A stretch of 64,000 nucleotides of DNA from the NCBI GenBank assembly GCA_030549495.1, contig JAUIRK010000474.1, positions 62,001 through 126,000 of the forward strand. The letters are read 5' to 3'. This DNA comes from Nectonema munidae (taxonomy: Eukaryota > Nematomorpha > Nectonematoida > Nectonematidae). Shown here one piece after another: positions 39,234-48,683 of this stretch. The notes under the pieces were generated by a model. That model did not search any database. It had not been told where the DNA came from and saw only the letters and a list, made by a program, of their open reading frames with translations. The first letter of the stretch is position 1. Every line of letters starts with the position of its first letter. The position numbers were made by a program, and so were the translations under genes.

Positions 39234-42200
39234 GTAAATAATCAAAATTTCATTTTTATTTTTATTATTTTTTTATTATTTTATAGATTTTCAGAGAAAA
39301 TTCAATGTATATTCCTCAAAATGCCTTTCTCATGCGTAAACATTTCTTTAACAATGCGGATAGCGGCTTTTTTAAAGTTGAAACAAAAAAAGATAAACCT
39401 ACTCCTAATCCTTTAACCGATCGTGGAATGGTAACTGAAATGATAAAAGGTATACGTTTTAAATTTAAATAATCTCTATTAAAATTACTTTATTCATTAC
39501 AAGCATCAATTGAAATAGTTGTAAGGCCGCTCTTTCCTAATCCTTCAAAACATATACTTATTTCTATGGATAAATGGTCTATCTATGAAAGAATATGCTT
39601 TGAGTGCTAGCCTTCGTGAAATCTCGTGAGAAAAAATTGTTTACAATTAATTTTCTGAAACAACAAAAGCCAAGTTAAAAAAGAATACCAAAATTATACT
39701 AAATTTTGTTAATTTATGTTTTATTAAATTTTTCTTTTTTATAAATACTAGTAAGTAATATCTTCGAAGTCATTTAAAAACTTATTTGATTTTGGAAATT
39801 GTATTAAAACTGAAAAAGAAAAATTTAGTTAGTTATATACTTATTAGCAATTTTACTATTTAATGTTTATGTATTGTTTATATACATAAACAATTTTACC
39901 TTCGTCTGCTTTTTCTGGCCACGAAAGGGTTAATACCCTTTAAGACCGAGAGATGTGTCCAGACATTTTTAAATCTACTAATAAAATTAACGTTTATAAA
40001 TCAAACGTATATTGTATGTTTTTCTACGTGCCAAGCATTAAATTCTATTTTAAATAACCTATTAAAACATGTATAGTATTGAATACTGCTTCATCAAACT
40101 TTATTGGACATATGTGCCACTATTGTCCATAAGGCGCATGCATAAACTATGGGAGCATAGATGTGTTATATATGAAAATTGTTCACTGATTTACAATAAA
40201 TCATGTTTCACAGTCCATATGTGTCTATTTCTGTTTTGTTCTTCATTCTTTATAAATTTTTGTCTTGACGCCTCCTATTCGTAACTTTCTTGTAAAAGAA
40301 GATTATATTGGAGAAGTGCATTTTACCCAAAAACAGTCGTATTGAAAGGGAAGATGATTTGAATTTAAATTAGGATTTTGAAGGTCAACAGTTTTTTGAA
40401 GAAAACATTGAAGATCAAACTGAAGAAATTGAAATTGTGGATTCCAAATTGAAAGAAGATGATGGAATAATTTTTAATGAACCTTATTTTAAAGATTTTT
40501 TATAGAGTAACAGTGACACGTATTCTTCACTATCATTGTGCTGCAAAAGTTGGAGTAAGATGAATATTTCATTGGAAAAATTAGATAATATAAACTATTT
40601 TGTAAACCTTGTAACTTTGAACTTTTGATAAATTGCAATATTTCTTAACTTGAAGAAAGATAACTTGCAATATTTTGGGCGTACCGTTTATTGCAAATTT
40701 GATGACCCGTGATTGCTTTTTTACGTCTTGTCTTACATTTCAAAATCTTCCAGCTTCAAATCCAAGACAAGTAAGACTTTAATTTAAGTATTAAAGTCCA
40801 ACAATCAGTTGATGAGGATATGATAAGATTTAAAAGACATCATTTTGCTAAACAGTTCATTAATAATAAGCCTGTGAAGTGGGGGTTTCTGCTTTGGTTT
40901 CGGTACGATAGTTTGGCAGGTTATTTATTTGAATGCGACTTATACGCTGGGAAAGTTAAAAAAGAAGTGTAGACACGCTAGGAGAAAGACCAGTGAAAAA
41001 ATTAACCAATAGTTTAAAGGGTTCTGGTATTGAGTTGTATATGGATAGCTTTTTTCTTTGTCTAAATTGTTTAAAGAATTGAAACAAATGTACACTCGTG
41101 GAACCGTAAGAAAATATAGAAAAAGTATGCCAAAGTCTTTTTTGCCGGTTAAAATGAAAAGAGGAGGTATTGATTATTTATTTTTAGATACTTGTGAAGT
41201 TTTTAAATAAATGGATAATAGATCTGCCTTAGTTATATCAAATTTTATGAATACCATGGAAACAAAATTTGCTGAATTTATCATAAAATATTTTTTTAAT
41301 TATGAAATTTATAAAAAGAATTTGTGTAAATTACATTTTTATTTTTTACCCTTTAATTCTATGGTGACATGTCACACACGATAATATTTATTGGAAATTT
41401 TTTTTAGATTTTTTTTTCAATAAAAATCTTAAAACATTATTTTAAGACTACCTTGTGAAAAAATTATTTTATCGGAAAAAAATTTCATCTTGGACTTGAA
41501 GGATTAAATCTTTTGTTGATTGAAGGAAAAAATATTTTGTATAATTTATACTTAGGAAAATAAAAAAACCGTCAAAATTGTCTTTAGGAGGTGACTATAA
41601 TATATTTTAATATTTTTACAGCGTGTATGGTACAAGATGGATTTAGCGCTGTAAATAAAATTCTAAGTAATAAAGGAAGGCATATAGATTATGTGAGTGG
41701 TGATTCATTATTGATTTCAATAATACCAAATCGAACATTTAAATTCTGAAGATAAACACTAAAATTGAAATTTATGCATTTTTTTAATTCTGAACGAAAA
41801 TATATTTTATAAAATTAGGGCCGTATCTTTGAAAAATGAGCGCTTCTACAAAAATGGCGCCTGGGTGCGTTGAGTAAAAAAAGTTTTTCAAAGACTGGGC
41901 TAGAGTATTATAATATAGATAGATAAAATTTGCAACACAATTTTAACGTTTTTATATTCCCTAGTATACGATTCTGAATAATTAAATACTACTGGTAAAA
42001 CCTTTTGGTGCTACATTGGCTAGTTACATACGTGACATATTAATCTACTTTGGGATGAGATCTACATTTTAGGTGCTACAAATTTTTTTAATATTCTTTT
42101 CAAATCCAACAGACTGAAGAAGTTAACAATGACCGTAATAGTGGAGGTATATCCTTGGGTGTTCGGTTTCAAGATAGGCTCAGTTTTGTTTATACGTCTT

Positions 42201-45200
42201 CACACACTTCAATCAATTATTTAGAGAGAAGTAGCTGAAGGCGAAATGATCCATTCCGATGAAAGGCGAGTTTGCTCTAAAAATGAATTCAATTTTCGCC
42301 ATTCAGTAAATCATCAGCAGCATTATGTCAATTCTAACACCCGGCCCCATACACAAGACATTATGGAATAGATGTGGTTTGATGCGAAAATTGTTTTTTG
42401 AACTGATAGGTTACACTGATAACGAGATAGTGTAACCTAAGGAAGGGCTAACAACAATAACAACATGAGAGGCTTCAATTTAAGCACATTTCAATGGCAG
42501 CTAGATTACTTCTCCCGGTGGATCATGAAAAAAGAAGCTCGTGATTTATTGTTAGCGTTTGTACGGTCTGTTTGTCGCTAACATTTAAAAAAATATTTCA
42601 ATTACATTTCCTCTGCTATAATATGTTTATTTTTAAAATATTTTAAAAAAATCGCTGTTGTGTAGATACTTTTTCCTTGTAGATAACAAGCCAAAGGAAC
42701 GCCAACATTTTTTAAACCATTTTAATTCAATATTATTTTTGAAGTATGTTAATTTTAGTTTATTATTTACATTCCAAAATTTTTCCCATGAAATTTTAAA
42801 TTGTCATTTTTTCGCTTTAGAATAAAATGCATGTATTTTGCTATTTTTAGGCAACTTCACTCATATGATTCGTGTTTTTATTGTTGGTGAATGGGTCAAT
42901 TGGACGTTTTCAGGTTTCATAGCTACAAAAATCCCGTTTCCTTTGACCTATCAATTTAAACCTATGCTTCAAAGAGGAATTGAATTACCTTCATTGAATC
43001 CATCGTGGGTATACTTTTTAATTAACTTTTATATTGATCAAAAAGTTTGTCACAATTAAGTCATTTTGACTTCTTGATTTTAGAGCATAATAACACCTTA
43101 AAAGCTTCTTTAAGAGGGGCGTGAGTAAGGTTGGCTACATACTGGGTTTCGATTAGGGATGTAAAACCGGTTTTATAGAACCGGTTTCCGAAAAACATTT
43201 GAAAAACCGGAACCGTAGTTTACGAACCGGTTTTAATTTAAATATGAGTATTTTTCATGTATTCAAAAAGCCTTATGAGTTCTTAGATGTGTAGAAAATG
43301 TTATGGAACATGAATGGAAAACTATAGAAAGTATATATGAAACTTTACAACATGTACATTACGCTCTAAAAATGCTTTGCACTCAAAATACAACAGTGTT
43401 AAAAGTTGACATTTTGATGAAAGTTGTTTATGGTGGTAAACTTGAAAAAGGCAAGAAATCGTTTCCAATTTCAAATGAGATTTTCCTATCTTTGATGTCA
43501 AGATACATCTCAAGAAGAAACAAAGACATGATAACGTTGATGGCTTATCTTAAAAATCCTCTAATTTTTCAAGAACAAGTGAATACAAAATTTTTATTAT
43601 CATCTCGTACAGCAATAAAAAAGTGTGCTGAAAAACTTTATAAAGGACTTTTTCAATCTTCAGTAGAAGAAAATAATGCTTATACTACAAACCTCACTAG
43701 AAGTCATGTTGAAAACTCCAGTAATGATATCAGCGCAAATGTTTCCTCACATGAGAATGATATCGTAAGTGAATATATTAGCAAAGTTAACGAATTTGAA
43801 AATGTTATACCAAAATTCCCATCTGAGTCAGAAATTTTTTGTTTAACCCATTTACGACTAATGTTCCTATTTTGGAACATAAGTAATTTCATCTTCGTCT
43901 GCTTTTTTCAATGACTTTGAATATAAATCGTCTGCGTTTTTTAGATATCGTCTGCTTTGCTTCTTCTTAAATGGGTTAAACAATGAATTTAAGCTTTATG
44001 AAGCAACAGATGAGAACAGAGAAACGAAGTCTACTTTATTACGCCCTTTCAACCGTTCAAGTGAGCAGTGTAGAGTTCGAACGCGCTTTTTCAAGTGCTG
44101 GATTATTTGTAACTAAATTGCGATCAAAATTATCATCATCACGTTTGGATGCGTTATGTTTTTTGCGCTCATATTTCCAAAACAATGTATAACATTTTAT
44201 TATTTCTAATAAAAAATTCTTCGAGAGTTTTTAGCATTCTTTGTTATATATAAATATATATATCATCATACGTACTCAAAAACCGGTTTTACCCGGTTTT
44301 TAAGTATAGTTCGGTTCTGAGAACCGGTTCTATATTTTTCGGTTTTACATCTCTAGTTTCAATAACTCAAATTCTTAGGTTCGATTCCGCATCAGCCTAC
44401 TTTCTTCATAGTTTGATACAAGTCGCGCAATTGTGCCTTCTCGATGAAAACAAAATGATGTTCCTAGATGTCCTCATACAAAATTTTATCTTTAAATATT
44501 GCAAAGTTTAACTATCCTTCCCTTTTTTGACAAATGTTCCCTTAAAATTTTTTAATATGCCTGAAAAATATTTATAGTAAAATTCGTTTCAATTTGATCT
44601 TTTTTTCCTGATAATATTTCTATTCTTCTCGAATAAGTAATCAAAAATAATTTTTAAAATTTTAAATAATAAATTGATTTTTGTATACATATGCAAAGCG
44701 GCATTTTTTAGTCCAAGAAGGGCGTGTGAGTCGTGCTAAATTTTTAAGTGTGAGTCGGATCTTTTTAAGTATTTGGAGTCATAGCCGGATTTTTGTAAGT
44801 TTGTAAGAAACCTATTCTAGGTTTCTTTTCTCATATCTTTTTTGTTTACTTCCTTCCATATCTTGTTTTAAGACTTCCTTTAGTTTTACCTATAATAATA
44901 ATTTGTTCTCCATAAACTTTTTTCTCTTCCATTGATTTCCCATTTACATGGCCAAACAAACCTTCTTGATTTTTGAATTTCTATTCATTTACTTTACAAA
45001 GGCTTCTTACTTTCTCTTTTCTTACTTGGATTATAAACCGAACTTACACATTATTCACAACATTCTCATTTCCATTGTATTCAATCTATTTTTCTTAGCT
45101 TCTTCCGAGGGCCAACTCTCACCGCCATGCAGTAAACGTGACCGAATGCAACCGCGTATTGTTAAAGGTTCGGCATCATTCCATGTTCAATCAAGCCAAA

Positions 45201-46087
45201 AAAGTGCATCTTTGAATACACAAAATACTTCTTAAAGAATTATTAATGTCTAATCCGTCTCCCACTAACTTGTCACTTAATTCGAATTTCTTAAGAGTTA
45301 AACAGCTACTACGCTTAAATTTCTCGACGACAAGACAAGTTATGACATACTTGTATTGCATTCTTTTGATATATTATAAAAATAAATAAATGCTATTGGT
45401 ACGCTAAAATCTTTTAGATTTAAATGACGAATCTATTTTTCTTTTAGATGATCTAAGAAACTTGCTGGTAGAATTTAATTTTGCAATACTTTTTGATAAA
45501 ACTAAATACCCACATCGATCATCAAACATGTGTTAAAATAGGCAGAGTCATAGGGATATGTTATATTCCATGGGTTTGTCAGGTTTCTATTTGTGATTCA
45601 TGAATGTCGTTTGAACTAAAAATGTTATCTTTCATAATAATTTGTTTTAATACACTTTTTAGCCAATATTAGTTAAATATTGGGTGTTTAATTACACACG
45701 TCTAGTCTGCTCTTTTAACCAGGAGCGCCGCATTTTAATTTTTACATATTTGATTGGTGTTTAATCGCTATGGGGCTAATATTTCTATTTTTAATCCTCG
45801 CGTTTACGTAGGTTTCTTCAGGTTCGTGGTACTTTTTCAACGCCTTTGGCCTAAGAAGTATATACGCGTTGATTTTGGGTGAGAACAACTCTGCTGATCA
45901 GACGCGCATGCCACCCAATCAAATGGCATCTTCACCAACATCCCCGGGATCAGCTCCGACTCCTCCTCCCCTCGATTCCAAAGCCGCCTTCAAAGCAGAA
46001 TGGGAGGCGCTGGAGCTGGTATGTCATGAATACGCGCTTGACAAAGTCACAAAGTTATTGATACCAGACTACTGCTATGACATTTAG
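39063..46087 (+). CDS. EMC3: ER membrane protein complex subunit 3 (complete, 4 exons)
   Basis: EMC3 is the YidC/Oxa1-type core subunit of the ER membrane protein complex, which inserts tail-anchored and multipass proteins into the ER membrane. Exons: 39063-39233, 39287-39449, 42851-43008, 45812-46087, giving 255 residues (human 261) with all junctions in phase (0, 1, 0). The three family membrane segments are present: [20 protein letters not shown] near residues 13-32, [16 protein letters not shown] in exon 3 and [18 protein letters not shown] in exon 4. The C-terminal [11 protein letters not shown] motif is intact. Intron 1 is only 53 nt. Introns 2 and 3 (3.4 and 2.8 kb) are filled with transposons. 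AATAAA occurs 65 bp past the stop. Confidence 0.97.
39287..39449 (+). CDS. EMC3: EMC3 exon 2
   Basis: The exon encodes [20 protein letters not shown] then [11 protein letters not shown] and [12 protein letters not shown]. It corresponds to human [20 protein letters not shown]. The plus-strand open frame seen over it (39063-39416) changes to a wrong frame across the short intron. Confidence 0.96.
39900..39933. repeat. Half of a piggyBac-type MITE or element end
   Basis: CGTCTGCTTTTTCTGGCCACG followed by AAAGGGTTAA is the right half of a MITE of the CCC...GGGTTAA kind with the CGTCTGC (reverse of GCAGACG) motif. The next bases TACCCTTTAAGACC could start another piggyBac end. EMC3 intron 2. Confidence 0.45.
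40320..41290 (+). pseudogene. piggyBac transposase remnant in EMC3 intron 2
   Basis: An acidic N-terminal piece ([18 protein letters not shown]) is followed by [20 protein letters not shown] then [20 protein letters not shown], which fits the 'GrhS.KqyirgKPikwGyk.w......GY...f.lY.Gk' core of piggyBac. Next come LYMDSFF and [16 protein letters not shown], matching the 'yfDnfFtS...L...g....GTvR.nRk..Pk' region. Pieces lie in several frames with stops. Its right end is not found. Confidence 0.82.
42150..42580 (+). pseudogene. Merlin (IS1016/ISXO2-like) transposase remnant
   Basis: One reading frame, with stops, contains [20 protein letters not shown] then [20 protein letters not shown] and HTQDIME-MW. 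This fits the ISXO2/Merlin DDE region 'i..GS.IhSDEwraY..L...f.H..VNHs..FVnp.tg.HTq.IE..W'. After a gap, [20 protein letters not shown] matches the C-terminal 'L..yLdEFmWR....' helix. It is broken and short. It is the only Merlin relic I found here. EMC3 intron 2. Confidence 0.75.
42408..42438. repeat. Perfect 10-bp inverted repeat with short loop
   Basis: AGGTTACACT and AGTGTAACCT are separated by 11 bases, within the gap between the two readable parts of the Merlin remnant. It could be two fused element ends or the scar of a small insertion. Confidence 0.6.
42851..43008 (+). CDS. EMC3: EMC3 exon 3
   Basis: The exon encodes [20 protein letters not shown] then [20 protein letters not shown] and [12 protein letters not shown], almost the human sequence. 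The acceptor is TATTTTTAG and the donor TGG/GTATAC. Confidence 0.97.
43303..44192 (+). pseudogene. hAT transposase remnant, C-terminal half
   Basis: An open run (43303-43846) covers the helical region before the C-terminus, with [20 protein letters not shown]. After the MITE, the reading resumes [11 protein letters not shown] in one frame and ends in another with [20 protein letters not shown] then [20 protein letters not shown], the hAT C-terminal dimerisation domain. Breaks are the MITE insertion and a frameshift near 44040. The BED zinc finger and first catalytic residues are not present. Confidence 0.85.
43847..43975. mobile_element. piggyBac-type MITE, family A, inside the hAT gene
   Basis: This 129-bp copy is flanked by TTAA (43843-43846 and 43976-43979). 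It is the reverse complement of the copy at 7894-8023, with only a handful of differences by eye. Removing it and one TTAA restores an open hAT frame ([17 protein letters not shown]) across the site, which confirms the insertion. Confidence 0.92.
44715..44815. repeat. Dispersed GAGTCGG-type repeat, copy 2
   Basis: Strings TGTGAGTCGTGC, GTGAGTCGGATC and GGAGTCATAGCCGGATTTTT recur in related form at 18.6 and 49.1 kb. EMC3 intron 3. Confidence 0.4.
45115..45225 (-). mobile_element. Tigger transposase fragment
   Basis: The minus strand reads [18 protein letters not shown], the same segment as in the Tigger copies at 54.33 kb (DAIYWLD-TWNDVEPLTIQK) and 6.23 kb (NAINWVHKAWNEVTFSTIHK). The shared nucleotide string TTGTTAAAGGTTCG(A/G)CATCA makes it a close relative of the 52.6-54.9 kb copy. 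Only about 100 bp remain. EMC3 intron 3. The plus-strand open frame covering it is a shadow. Confidence 0.7.
45812..46087 (+). CDS. EMC3: EMC3 exon 4 and stop
   Basis: The exon encodes [20 protein letters not shown] and [18 protein letters not shown], a Ser/Pro-rich linker, [20 protein letters not shown] and a short tail ending CYDI. The tail after EWEALEL is shorter than in human. Confidence 0.97.
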   Translation, partial: VSSGSWYFFNAFGLRSIYALILGENNSADQTRMPPNQMASSPTSPGSAPTPPPLDSKAAFKAEWEALELVCHEYALDKVTKLLIPDYCYDI

Positions 46088-46457
46088 TATGGCGGTATTC
46101 TCATATCCTCCATCAAATGTTTTAAGTGTCGTGTGTAAGCTTTTCTTTCGTAATAAATTTATCATGTCTGCAACACCTTTAGTTATTTTAAGTAAGTTTC
46201 TTGATTCAAATATAATGTATAAGGCATCTGGCAACACACTCCCCATAAATTACGAAATTAAAGAATTTTATAACGAAATATTTTCACTACGTTTACTCTA
46301 AATTTTACTTTTTCATGTCTGTTTAAAATAAATCGACTACTTACTAATCACGCTCCCAAATTTTATCCCTTAAAAATTACAAATTTATAGTATAAAATAC
46401 ACTTTTATTAAATACCACATTCGGTTTTAAAACAACTTACCTTCGCTTTTAGACATT
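46088..46457. other. Convergent 3' flanks of EMC3 and the TAK1-like gene
   Basis: The two stops are 370 bp apart on opposite strands, so the 3' untranslated regions may overlap. AATAAA on the plus strand occurs at 46152 and 46328, and on the minus strand at 46404-46409. Open frames here are shadows. Confidence 0.6.
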
Positions 46458-47948
46458 CTAAATTCCATGTTTGAAAGATGTGATGTGTTTCTGAATTTGA
46501 AGGCAAATATGAGAGTATTGCTTGATGATTAGCTTGCGAGTCTTTAAATCATCTAAATTCTCTTTCAATTTGTGTAAGAGCTGGACTTTTACTTGAATCA
46601 AGCTTAGAAAGTCAGTAAAGCACACGTGATCGGGTGGTGAAGCATCGTTGTTAAGCACCGAAGCATTAAACTTTCGACAACTGTTGAATGCAGATTTGTT
46701 AACACCCGTATTTATTTCAAATTTGTTTGTAAGATGAAGGTCATGAGAGTTTGAACGTTTGTGATAATTGCAAGATGGTGGCGAGTTTGTATTTGCTTTT
46801 TTATTGTAGTGTTGATTTAAATTTTTGAATAATTCACAACAAATCAACTCTGGTGCTGTGTGCGTGTAGGGCATCATATCTTGTACTCTCAATGCAGTTC
46901 CATCTCTTCTCATCTTTAAGTCGCTCGATGATCTCATTACATTAATTGAGAAAGATCCTTCACTTTTCGGTAGAGAAGATAACGAATCACTCTTTCCACT
47001 GACTTCTTTATTGACATTGAAGTACATTTTGTTAAAATTTAATGGTGTTGGCTTTGGAAAAAATATAAAAAGATTTTGAATGATGTATTCCACTTCCTTG
47101 ATCGTTGGACGCTTTCCAGGTATATCTTGCCAACACCTTCTCATCAAAACTTCTATAGGCTTCGGGCAGCCAATGATGGAAGCAGGCCTAACTCCCTTAT
47201 GAATTGCCCACATTACACGATAAGCAGGACCTCCAATCTCTTCAAACGGCTTCCTTCTTGTCAGCATTTCCCATAGAATGATGGACCAGCTGAAGACATC
47301 ACACTTTTCGCTATAACTCTGACTAGTGAAGACTTCCGGGGCCATCCAAGCAGCACTGCCACGACTGTTTGTCATTTGGGATCTCACTTGAGACGCAGTT
47401 CCAAAATCACAAATTTTTAAAGCGAGGCCTTCTTCTCCAAGAAGCATATTCAACGGCTTGATATCTCTATGAACAACGCATCTTGGCTTTATGGAGTGCA
47501 AATAGGCTAAGGCGGATGCACACTGCAAAGCCCATGATATGCAATTGGAAGCGGTATACGCGATATCCGACTCATGGAGTAGCTCGTATAAATTACCGTT
47601 TTCCATATACTCCATCACTATGCCGATCGGCGCTAAGAGATCGTTATTTCTACCTCTGCGCTCACTATCAAAGCACGCATCTTTATCTGTGCTATTCACA
47701 ACGATGCCAATCAATTTGATGATGTTTGAATGATTGCAAGATAATAGGTATTGCACTTCTGTGAAGAAAGTGTTGCTTGCTATCGGAAACATTTTGATTG
47801 CTACATCCGCCTTCTTTACAATCGCTCGATACACACTCCCAAATGTGCCTTGTCCAAGCATTTCTTCAAATTGTATTTCATCATTTTTAAAGATTGAAAG
47901 ACTACTGAAATCTTCAGCTAGTGAATCATATTCATCAGTAATGGCCAT
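46458..47948 (-). CDS. TAK1-like (MAP3K7-like) protein kinase, intronless
   Basis: The 496-residue frame is uninterrupted. The kinase domain (about 25-300) has the glycine loop GQGTFG (32-37), Lys52, Glu64, HRDIKPLN (160-167), DFG (181-183) and APE (203-205). Strings such as LKICDFGTASQVRSQMTNSR, GSAAWMAPEVF and YSEKCDVFSWSIILWEMLTR RKPFEEIGGPA-type residues mark it as TAK1 family (MAP3K7), which relays TGF-beta, Toll/TNF and stress signals. An insert of about 23 residues (86-108) lies between strands beta4 and beta5 and is absent from human TAK1. The C-terminal part ends in a leucine/lysine-rich helix (about 445-490) that may be the coiled coil that binds TAB2/3. AATAAA lies about 50 bp past the stop. 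Confidence 0.92.
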   Translation of the reverse strand: MAITDEYDSLAEDFSSLSIFKNDEIQFEEMLGQGTFGSVYRAIVKKADVAIKMFPIASNTFFTEVQYLLSCNHSNIIKLIGIVVNSTDKDACFDSERRGRNNDLLAPIGIVMEYMENGNLYELLHESDIAYTASNCISWALQCASALAYLHSIKPRCVVHRDIKPLNMLLGEEGLALKICDFGTASQVRSQMTNSRGSAAWMAPEVFTSQSYSEKCDVFSWSIILWEMLTRRKPFEEIGGPAYRVMWAIHKGVRPASIIGCPKPIEVLMRRCWQDIPGKRPTIKEVEYIIQNLFIFFPKPTPLNFNKMYFNVNKEVSGKSDSLSSLPKSEGSFSINVMRSSSDLKMRRDGTALRVQDMMPYTHTAPELICCELFKNLNQHYNKKANTNSPPSCNYHKRSNSHDLHLTNKFEINTGVNKSAFNSCRKFNASVLNNDASPPDHVCFTDFLSLIQVKVQLLHKLKENLDDLKTRKLIIKQYSHICLQIQKHITSFKHGI

Positions 47949-47951
47949 TTA

Positions 47952-48428
47952 ATGACCAATTAAGGTATATAACAGGATTCTTCTATAGATAAAGAAATGG
48001 CATACTTTTAATATAAGCATAACTTCAATTAATCGATTCTAACAAAAATATCTGCAAAAAATGCATTAAATTTAAATAAAAATGGATTTTTTTCCTTCCA
48101 TTTAACTACCTCATGCTTATATGCAATTTTGGTATCCAAATCAAATATTTTACATCATTATAACGCCACTTGGAATAAACTGATGCTGAAGCAGAATTAA
48201 AATTCAAACAGAAAATAATCTACCATTTTTTTACTTATTAGTTTTGATTCTAAAACGTAATATATTTTTACGCCATATTTTCGGACGTGCCGAAGGTGGC
48301 GTTAGATCTCTTCATGCTCCTCCATATTTCTACTAAATGTCATTCATTATCTTACACCATCCTTTTCTACTTTTTCCAGATTCTAAAATGACATTTTCTA
48401 TTGCTTCTAAAAGGAGTACATGTACATA
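47952..48428. other. Upstream flank of the TAK1-like gene
   Basis: AT-rich sequence that should contain the promoter. No motif stands out. A short GC-richer stretch at 48281-48320 (TTTTCGGACGTGCCGAAGGTGGCG) contains a small palindrome, CGGACGTGCCG. Confidence 0.4.
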
Positions 48429-48675
48429 CAGTGGCGTATTCAGAAAATTATTTTATAGGGGGGGGGGGGGGGGGGGGCTTTTAAAAATAATCATATCTAC
48501 GTGCTTATTGTTAACAAAGTTAGACTTTTAAAAGGTAATTCGTATAACATTAAATTTCTAATATATTTCTATTTACAAAAATCACGATTTCAAATAAACG
48601 AAAAGGCAAGCAAATATAAGGGATCGATGCTTTATTTTAAAAAAGCTCAACACCCCGTGAATACGACAGCCACTG
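48429..48675. mobile_element. hAT MITE with long G run
   Basis: The left end CAGTGGCGTATTCAG and the right end read in reverse (CAGTGGCTGTCGTATTCA) are the same terminus with a 4-base insertion. Flanks are TGTACATA (48421-48428) and TGTGTGTA (48676-48683), matching at 6 of 8. A run of about 21 G follows the left end, as in the related MITE at 23391-23554. Interior non-coding. Confidence 0.7.
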
Positions 48676-48683
48676 TGTGTGTA

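Larger units (their letters stand above)
43154..44355 (+). mobile_element. hAT element inside the SINE, internally deleted
   Basis: The ends TAGGGATGTAAAACCG and CGGTTTTACATCTCTA are inverted repeats matching at 15 of 16. The target duplication is GTTTCGAT (43146-43153) and GTTTCAAT (44356-44363). Several ACCGGTTTT palindromes follow each end, which is typical of subterminal binding motifs. The element is 1.2 kb including a nested MITE at 43847-43975, so it lacks the N-terminal half of a transposase gene. Confidence 0.92.
43115..44460 (+). mobile_element. SINE interrupted by an hAT element
   Basis: The head (43115-43153, GGGGCGTGAGTAAGGTTGGC ... CTGGGTTTCGAT) and the remainder (44364-44460, AACTCAAATTCTTAGGTTCG ... 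TTGTGCCTTCTCGATGAAAA) join to give the same sequence order as the uninterrupted SINE at 17.7 kb. The hAT element 43154-44355 occupies the break, with the 8 bp of SINE sequence duplicated. Confidence 0.88.

Noticed and set aside
44948-45235. A 95-codon plus-strand open frame in EMC3 intron 3
   Set aside because: Its second half is the opposite strand of a Tigger transposase fragment, and its first half is hydrophobic AT-rich filler.
47076-47952. Several plus-strand open frames over the TAK1-like gene
   Set aside because: They are shadows of the minus-strand kinase, which has all conserved residues.
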